NCBI GenBank assembly: GCA_030836705.1
Contig: JAUPLZ010000343.1
Coordinates: forward strand, 1 to 19,193
DNA from: Campylobacterota bacterium
GTDB taxonomy: Bacteria; Campylobacterota; Campylobacteria; Campylobacterales; SZUA-545
Direction of reading: 5' to 3'
Length of the DNA: 19,193 bases
Below are positions 15,090 to 19,193 of this stretch, piece by piece. The notes below the pieces were generated by a model. That model was not told where the DNA came from. It made no database searches and saw only the letters and a program-made list of their open reading frames with translations. The translations under genes were made by a program, and so were the position numbers. How positions within the stretch are numbered: the stretch's first letter is position 1; each line of letters opens with the position of its first letter.

Positions 15090-15911
15090 ATGGGTAAAAA
15101 AATCATAGCCTCGTTTATAGTAGCCTCAACATTGGCATCAACTCTTTTTGCCGGTGTTTTAGCAACGGTAAATGGCGAGGATGTAACAAAAGAGGATATA
15201 GATCTCATAGCAAGACAGATGACGCAAGGCGAAAAGTCATTTGACGATATCCCCGATGAATACAAGCAAAAAATAATTGAAGGAGCTGTTACAAAAAAGC
15301 TTCTTGTGCAACATGCATTCAAAAATAATATAGATAAAAACAAAGATTATCAAAGAGCGCTTGCCGCGGCAAAAGGCGATATAGCTCTTCAAGCGTGGCA
15401 AAAACAAGAGCTTGATCAAATTCAAGTAAGTGAAAAAGACGCAAAAGATTTTTATAATGAAAATATTCAGACGCTAACACAGCCGGAACAGGCAAAAGCA
15501 AGTCATATTTTAGTAAAAACAGAAGAAGAGGCGAAAAAAATAATTAATAATTTGAAAAAAGCTTCTAAACAAAATCTAGCAAAAGAGTTTGCTGAGTCGG
15601 CTAAAAAATACTCAACCGGTCCAAGCGCACCAAATGGCGGGGATTTGGGAGTTTTTGGAAGAGACCAAATGGTAAAAGAATTTAGCGACGCAGCTTTCTC
15701 TTTGAGTGTCGGTGAAATGACTCAAGCCCCAGTGAAGACAAATTTTGGATACCATGTTATTTATTTGGCTGATAAAAAAAAGGGCGGAGTAGTGCCGTTT
15801 GAAGAGGTAAAATCTCAAATGTTTGACGGTGCTAAAATGAAGAGATTTAAAGACAAAATAGAAAATAAAATAGAAGAGTTAAAAAAACAAGCAAAAATTA
15901 AATACAACTAA
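15090..15911 (+). CDS. Periplasmic parvulin-type peptidyl-prolyl isomerase (PEB4-like)
   Basis: 273 residues. Signal peptide at 1-21 (MGKKIIASFI..., ending LFA). An N-terminal SurA-like chaperone segment follows (about 22-125, including VNGEDVTKEDIDLI), then a parvulin domain at about 131-230 with ASHILVKTEEEA, GGDLGVFGRDQMVKEF, and the conserved FGYHVIYL near its end, and a charged C-terminal helix that would pack onto the N-domain. It is the counterpart by layout of Campylobacter PEB4 (Cj0596) and H. pylori HP0175, which fold outer-membrane proteins and affect adhesion; as in those species it directly precedes fba (12-nt gap). ATG with a good AAAAGGA ribosome binding site. Confidence 0.92.
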   Translation: MGKKIIASFIVASTLASTLFAGVLATVNGEDVTKEDIDLIARQMTQGEKSFDDIPDEYKQKIIEGAVTKKLLVQHAFKNNIDKNKDYQRALAAAKGDIALQAWQKQELDQIQVSEKDAKDFYNENIQTLTQPEQAKASHILVKTEEEAKKIINNLKKASKQNLAKEFAESAKKYSTGPSAPNGGDLGVFGRDQMVKEFSDAAFSLSVGEMTQAPVKTNFGYHVIYLADKKKGGVVPFEEVKSQMFDGAKMKRFKDKIENKIEELKKQAKIKYN

Positions 15912-15923
15912 TTGGAGTAAAAA

Positions 15924-17003
15924 GTGAGCGAAAAGATACTTGATTATGTAAAAGCTGGTGTTTTATTTGGTGATGATGTAACAAAAGTTTTTGAGATTGC
16001 AAAAAGAAACGGATTTGCAATTCCTGCAATAAATATCGTAGGAACTGATTCTATAAATGGGGTTTTAGAAGCCGCTAAACTTGTGAATTCTCCTGTTATT
16101 TTACAGTTTTCAAACGGAGGCGGGGCGTTTTATGCCGGAAAAGGGCTTTCTAATGAAAATGAAAAAGCCGCTATTTTAGGAGCAATAAGCGGAGCTAAGC
16201 ATATTCATATGATGGCGGAGGCGTACGGCATACCAGTTGTTTTACATACGGATCACGCCGCAAAAAAACTACTTCCATGGATAGATGGTTTACTTGATGC
16301 AGGCGAAAAACATTTTGAACATACCGGTAAACCGCTTTTTAGCTCGCACATGCTTGATTTAAGTGAAGAGAGCCTTAAGGAAAATATAGAAATTTGTGAA
16401 AAATATCTCAAACGAATGAGCAAGATAGGGATGACGCTCGAAATAGAATTAGGGTGTACAGGCGGAGAAGAAGACGGTGTTGATAATAGCGGTATGGATA
16501 ATTCGCTTTTGTATACACAGCCTGAAGATGTAGCCTATGCCTATGAAAGATTGTCTAAAATCAGCAATAGATTTACAATAGCTGCCTCTTTTGGAAATGT
16601 TCATGGTGTTTATAAGCCGGGAAATGTGGTTTTAACTCCTAAGATTCTTGATAATTCACAAAAATATATACAAAAGAAATTTAACACAAGTGAAAAGCCT
16701 ATCAATTTCGTCTTCCACGGCGGCTCCGGCTCTACAAAAGAAGAGATAAGAGAGGCTATAAGTTATGGCGTTATTAAGATGAATATAGATACCGATACGC
16801 AATGGGCTACATGGCAAGGCATAAAGGACTACTATGAAAAGAATAAAGCCTACATGCAAGGTCAAATAGGCAATCCAGAGGGTGAAGATAAGCCAAATAA
16901 AAAATATTACGACCCAAGAGTTTGGCTAAGAGCCGGTCAAAATACGCTTGTAAAAAGAGTAAAAGAGGCATTTGAAGATCTTAATGCTTTGAATAGAAAT
17001 TAA
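15924..17003 (+). CDS. fba: Class II fructose-bisphosphate aldolase
   Basis: 359 residues, the same length as E. coli FbaA. Zinc-dependent reversible condensation of dihydroxyacetone phosphate with glyceraldehyde 3-phosphate. In an autotroph-like relative it would act mainly in gluconeogenesis. Catalytic base and first zinc ligand are D110 and H111 (VLHTDHAAKK); E175 lies in ELGCTGGEEDG (175-185); the further zinc ligands are H227 (FGNVHGVY) and H265 (VFHGGSGS); the phosphate-binding region KMNIDTDTQWA follows. All are intact. GTG start with GGAG at 15914-15917, 6 nt upstream. It follows the peb4-like gene after 12 nt, so the pair is co-transcribed. I see no clear terminator after it, and a small ORF begins 45 nt downstream. 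Confidence 0.97.
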   Translation: MSEKILDYVKAGVLFGDDVTKVFEIAKRNGFAIPAINIVGTDSINGVLEAAKLVNSPVILQFSNGGGAFYAGKGLSNENEKAAILGAISGAKHIHMMAEAYGIPVVLHTDHAAKKLLPWIDGLLDAGEKHFEHTGKPLFSSHMLDLSEESLKENIEICEKYLKRMSKIGMTLEIELGCTGGEEDGVDNSGMDNSLLYTQPEDVAYAYERLSKISNRFTIAASFGNVHGVYKPGNVVLTPKILDNSQKYIQKKFNTSEKPINFVFHGGSGSTKEEIREAISYGVIKMNIDTDTQWATWQGIKDYYEKNKAYMQGQIGNPEGEDKPNKKYYDPRVWLRAGQNTLVKRVKEAFEDLNALNRN

Positions 17004-17048
17004 GCAAACTTCATATAGCATAGAACACACAATACCAAAGGAGTTAAA

Positions 17049-17201
17049 ATGGGTAAGAAAACAGGCAGAAACCTAAAAAAGCAAGTAAAAAAACAGATCA
17101 AGAATATCTTTAAAAAAGAGCTAAAACAAGAGATCAAGAAGCACATTAAAGATTATAAGAAAAAAGAAAAATTAGAACACAAAAAAGAAAAAGCCGAATA
17201 A
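17049..17201 (+). CDS. Small lysine-rich basic protein (50 residues), function unknown
   Basis: ATG 17049 to TAA 17199-17201 (a second TAA follows at once). The ribosome binding site AAAGGAG, 5-6 nt before the ATG, is among the best in the window. The product has 20 Lys and 1 Arg against 6 Glu and 1 Asp, a net charge near +14. Hydrophobic residues fall at 9, 13, 17, 20/21, 25, 29, 33 and 36, about every 3-4 residues, so residues 8-37 would make one amphipathic helix with a narrow hydrophobic stripe. There is no signal peptide or membrane segment. I do not recognise the family. Such a protein could bind nucleic acid, the ribosome or a membrane surface; none of this is shown. It lies between fba and the tRNA promoter. 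Confidence 0.65.
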   Translation: MGKKTGRNLKKQVKKQIKNIFKKELKQEIKKHIKDYKKKEKLEHKKEKAE

Positions 17202-17246
17202 TAAAAACACTTTTTTTAATTTGTGATAAAAGTTGAGCAATATTTA

Positions 17247-17275
17247 TTGACAACTTAAGTAAAAGAAGCTACAAT
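17247..17275 (+). promoter_or_regulatory. Consensus sigma-70 promoter of the tRNA operon
   Basis: TTGACA at 17247-17252 and TACAAT at 17270-17275 with exactly 17 bp between them. This is the only clear -35 box I find in the window, and it fits the high output required of a tRNA operon. Transcription would start around 17282, only a few bases before tRNA-Pro. Confidence 0.85.
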
Positions 17276-17288
17276 CTCGTTTCAATTA

Positions 17289-17366
17289 CGGGATGTAGCG
17301 CAGTCTGGTTAGCGCACCTGGTTTGGGACCAGGGGGTCGGAGGTTCGAATCCTCTCATCCCGACCA
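17289..17366 (+). tRNA. tRNA-Pro (TGG)
   Basis: Acceptor CGGGATG / CATCCCG pairs over 7 bp, discriminator A, CCA encoded. D arm GCGC..GCGC; anticodon stem CCTGG / CCAGG with loop TTTGGGA gives anticodon TGG; T arm GGAGG-TTCGAAT-CCTCT. First gene of a five-tRNA operon. Confidence 0.97.
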
Positions 17367-17371
17367 TTTGT

Positions 17372-17449
17372 GGTGGGTGTAGCTCAGTCGGTTAGAGCAC
17401 CAGGTTGTGGTTCTGGGGGTCGTGGGTTCGAGCCCCATTACCCACCCCA
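17372..17449 (+). tRNA. tRNA-His (GTG)
   Basis: Acceptor GTGGGTG / TACCCAC with the extra 5' G (17372) opposite discriminator C, the identity mark of tRNA-His; CCA encoded. Anticodon stem CCAGG / TCTGG with loop TTGTGGT gives GTG. Confidence 0.97.
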
Positions 17450-17462
17450 TTTTTTTATAGCG

Positions 17463-17476
17463 TAACCTTAAGGTTA
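17463..17476. repeat. 14-bp perfect palindrome in a tRNA spacer
   Basis: TAACCTTAAGGTTA between tRNA-His and tRNA-Arg. In the transcript it could fold into a short 5-bp hairpin with a TTAA loop, perhaps as a processing landmark; the role is unknown. Confidence 0.5.
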
Positions 17477-17478
17477 TT

Positions 17479-17555
17479 GCGCCTGTAGCTCAACTGGATA
17501 GAGTGACTGACTTCGGATCAGTAGGTTATGGGTTCGATTCCTATCGGGCGCGCCA
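17479..17555 (+). tRNA. tRNA-Arg (TCG)
   Basis: Acceptor GCGCCTG / CGGGCGC, discriminator G, CCA encoded. Anticodon stem ACTGA / TCAGT with loop CTTCGGA gives TCG. The D stem closes with a G-T pair and the T stem has one G-T pair. Confidence 0.95.
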
Positions 17556-17561
17556 AAAATT

Positions 17562-17638
<77 letters not shown>

Positions 17639-17660
17639 CCTTTTTTATACTGTCAAAAAT

Positions 17661-17745
17661 GCGGAAGTGGTGAAATTGGCATACACGCCAGACTTAGGAT
17701 CTGGTGCTTCACAGCGTGGAGGTTCGAGTCCTCTCTTCCGCACCA
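17661..17745 (+). tRNA. tRNA-Leu (TAG), integration target
   Basis: Class II tRNA of 85 nt with the long variable arm. Acceptor GCGGAAG / CTTCCGC, discriminator A, CCA encoded. Anticodon stem CCAGA / TCTGG with loop CTTAGGA gives TAG. An integrase gene ends 6 bp past the CCA, so the 3' part of this gene is the likely attachment site; the tRNA itself is intact. Confidence 0.97.
17725..17745. other. Putative attachment (att) site at the 3' end of tRNA-Leu
   Basis: Tyrosine integrases of genomic islands commonly recombine within the T-arm and acceptor end of a tRNA gene. The adjacent integrase makes this end the likely core. The matching direct repeat, expected at the far end of the element, is outside the window, so the exact limits are not known. 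Confidence 0.35.
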
Positions 17746-17751
17746 TTCTTT

Positions 17752-18864
17752 TTAAGCTATGACTGACTTTGTAGAGTCATCAGTTTTAGCGGTTGCTACA
17801 TGGTTGCCATATAAGTCGAAATCCTTGTTAATTTGATACTGTTCACTCTTTATATATCGAGCATATTTTGTAAACAACATCTGCGTATTTGTGTGCCCTA
17901 ACCACTTTGCTATCTGCATGGCTGTGAAATTTCCACTATTTAACATGTTTGTTGCAAAAGTATGTCTTAAATCATACAATCTTCTGTGTTTTAAACCCAA
18001 AGATTTTAAAAGCGGTGTCCATTTGTAAATCATTATTTTGTTTGAAGTAAAATAAGGTTCTCCAAATTGTGTTACAAAAACATATTCGCTTCTCATTCCA
18101 GTTTTTGTGTATTGGTTTTGCAAAAAAGGAATAAGAGAGGCAAAAATGGGTATTAGCCTAACGGATTCTTTCGTTTTTGGCTTCATCTCGCCTTTGGCGT
18201 TCCGAGTGCGCTGGATATAGATTTCTCTGGAGTTCCAATTTATATCATCCCATTTAAGCCCAAGACACTCCCCGACTCGCACACCTGTATAAGCAAGCAC
18301 AGCTATCATATTTTGAAAATCACTATTGGTATTTTTAAGCATTAGACCAACTTCATCCTGCGAAAAAGGCTCAATATCAACCTTTTCTCTGCTTGGTAGT
18401 TTTATGTGTATCATGGGGTTTTTATCTATTGCCTCGTCGTACAACGCCTCATGAAAAATACCATTTAAGACGATAATGTAATTTTCTACCGTTTTTACTT
18501 TGAGCGTTTTAAGGAGGGTATTTACCCATTTTCTGACATCTGAAACCTTAATGTTTGTAATATCGCTTTCCCCAAATGTTTCTACAATGTATGATAAAGC
18601 TGAGTGGTATTTTGCAAGCGTTGTGGGTTTTAGTGTCTGAGTTTTATTTTCAATGAACACTTTAGCATAATAGCTAAAACTTTTTGATTTTTGATCAAGC
18701 TTGATTCGCCCTGACTTTACCTGATATTCAAGGTCTTCTAAGTCTTTTTCAACTCGCCTTCTATTTTTTGGAGTGTCCTCTAACCCTGTTGGTTTTTGAA
18801 CTCTCTTGCCATTTAGATATAAACTTATCCAAAGTTTCCCTCTCTTGGGGAATATACTTGCCAT
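17752..18864 (-). CDS. Tyrosine recombinase (phage/island integrase)
   Basis: 370 residues. An N-terminal arm-binding segment (about 1-55, GKLWISLYLNGKRVQKPTG), a SAM-like core-binding domain (about 62-150), and a catalytic domain (about 165-345) with R196 (YTGVRVGE), K232, R300 in LYDLRHTFAT, H324 (WLGHTNTQ) and nucleophile Y334 (TKYARY). Tyr297 stands at the first position of the HxxR motif, as in many phage integrases. It should insert and excise its element at the neighbouring tRNA-Leu. ATG 18864 has AAGGAAG 5 nt upstream, inside the excisionase-like gene. It converges on the tRNA operon; a weak hairpin (17759-17780) lies in its last codons. Confidence 0.94.
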   Translation of the reverse strand: MASIFPKRGKLWISLYLNGKRVQKPTGLEDTPKNRRRVEKDLEDLEYQVKSGRIKLDQKSKSFSYYAKVFIENKTQTLKPTTLAKYHSALSYIVETFGESDITNIKVSDVRKWVNTLLKTLKVKTVENYIIVLNGIFHEALYDEAIDKNPMIHIKLPSREKVDIEPFSQDEVGLMLKNTNSDFQNMIAVLAYTGVRVGECLGLKWDDINWNSREIYIQRTRNAKGEMKPKTKESVRLIPIFASLIPFLQNQYTKTGMRSEYVFVTQFGEPYFTSNKIMIYKWTPLLKSLGLKHRRLYDLRHTFATNMLNSGNFTAMQIAKWLGHTNTQMLFTKYARYIKSEQYQINKDFDLYGNHVATAKTDDSTKSVIA

Positions 18865-19051
18865 CTGCTTCCTTTGTGAAACAAATAAGCACCATTTTGT
18901 CTACTTCCTCTCTGTCGAATAATATCTTACCATAGACTTTTGAAAAATGGATGCCGTCAATAAGTACGCCAGAAGACCTGAGATTATTAAGCCATGTCCT
19001 CGAAACACCCAAATATTCTAATATCTCTTTTTCAGCGTACCACCTTTTCAT
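18761..19051 (-). CDS. Excisionase-like helix-turn-helix protein
   Basis: 96 residues from ATG 19051. The N-terminal 54 residues look like an AlpA/Xis-type winged helix: WYAEKEILEYLGVSRTWLNNLRSSGVL, then a wing (FSKVYGKILFDREEVDKMV). Such proteins bend DNA at att sites or regulate the integrase. I choose 19051 because AAGGA lies just upstream; a GTG at 19093 in frame has no ribosome binding site. The last 34 codons lie within the integrase gene in another frame (104-nt overlap), and this tail (KYIPQERETL..., very polar) has no recognised domain. It is likely co-transcribed and translationally coupled with the integrase. Confidence 0.75.
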   Translation of the reverse strand: MKRWYAEKEILEYLGVSRTWLNNLRSSGVLIDGIHFSKVYGKILFDREEVDKMVLICFTKEADGKYIPQERETLDKFISKWQESSKTNRVRGHSKK

Positions 19052-19087
19052 AGGTAATCCTTGTTTATTGTTTTTTGTTAAGCTTGC

Positions 19088-19131
19088 ATGCACTTACGCT
19101 GCATAATCCGCCGGCACATCCGCAAGTGCAT
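19088..19131. repeat. Inverted repeat ATGCACTT / AAGTGCAT flanking 28 bp
   Basis: The left arm at 19088-19095 overlaps the alternative GTG start and the end of the upstream frame; the right arm is at 19124-19131. Spacing is consistent with a pair of binding sites or a loose stem. Confidence 0.35.
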
Positions 19132-19193
19132 ACAGCTCATAAATATCAGGTTTCGCATAGTCTGTGCTATGCGACGCTGTAAGAGTTGATAAC
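19094..19193 (-). CDS. C-terminal tail of an unidentified protein (partial, uncertain)
   Basis: Open minus-strand frame entering from the right edge and ending in TAA at 19094-19096; the tail reads DYAKPDIYELYALADVPADYAA, a composition that looks protein-like. It would be the gene upstream of the excisionase-like gene in the element. A second minus frame is also open here, and the stretch carries two inverted repeats, so it may instead be regulatory DNA. I cannot name it. Confidence 0.3.
   Translation of the reverse strand, partial: LSTLTASHSTDYAKPDIYELYALADVPADYAA
19153..19174. repeat. 8-bp perfect inverted repeat with 6-nt loop
   Basis: TCGCATAG and CTATGCGA around TCTGTG, upstream of the excisionase and integrase genes. 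It could be an operator, an integrase or excisionase binding site, or a transcript hairpin. No T-run follows on either strand. Confidence 0.5.

Noticed and set aside
17759..17780. Hairpin ATGACT / AGTCAT as terminator of the tRNA operon
   Set aside because: Only 6 bp with a 10-nt loop inside integrase codons, followed by CAGTTTT; too weak to call.
19079..19092. Vector polylinker contamination (AAGCTTGCATGC resembles a HindIII-SphI cloning site)
   Set aside because: The match ends at once on both sides: the following bases are not a PstI site and the left side continues as ordinary element sequence. Chance resemblance.

Overview
The window looks like a chromosomal segment of a Campylobacterota (epsilonproteobacterial) genome, probably a free-living Sulfurimonas-like lineage. 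The reasons are its AT-rich coding sequence, an LPP20-type lipoprotein, a PEB4-type parvulin directly followed by class II fructose-bisphosphate aldolase (the peb4-fba order of Campylobacter and Helicobacter), a homoserine dehydrogenase near yraN, and promoters built on extended -10 boxes with poor -35 boxes. Genus-level placement is a guess.

Left part, minus strand (about 154-8502). A left-moving set of genes runs csd3-like M23 peptidase, rsmE, ruvB, AI-2E-type permease, lpp20-like lipoprotein, hom, fdhA-like formate dehydrogenase and yraN. Extended -10 promoters precede the csd3-like gene, ruvB, lpp20 and hom, and a clear intrinsic terminator separates lpp20 from hom. The fdhA reading frame is complete in one frame but for a single TAG codon at 2192-2194, upstream of the catalytic Cys. 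A convergent gene tail (LVIVD or beta-propeller-like) occupies the first 143 bases.

Middle part, plus strand (8618-15014). Six genes form an unbroken chain in which each start overlaps the previous stop: a CDC48-like AAA ATPase, a PAP2 phosphatase, a DedA-family membrane protein, UppP, a lone DppD-like ABC ATPase and a class A penicillin-binding protein. The theme is undecaprenyl-phosphate recycling and peptidoglycan polymerisation, with the M23 peptidase transcribed divergently from the same intergenic region. The peb4-like chaperone and fba follow from their own promoter, then a 50-codon, lysine-rich small ORF with a strong ribosome binding site.

Right part (17247-19193). A near-consensus promoter drives five tRNA genes: Pro(TGG), His(GTG), Arg(TCG), Arg(TCT) and Leu(TAG). 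Six bases after the last one lies the 3' end of a tyrosine integrase on the minus strand, preceded by an excisionase-like helix-turn-helix gene that overlaps it by 104 nt. This is the edge of an integrated element using tRNA-Leu as its site; the rest of the element lies beyond the right end.

I see no CRISPR array, rRNA or insertion sequence. The points most worth a second look are the TAG inside fdhA, the basic small ORF, the overlapping envelope operon and the tRNA-Leu island edge.
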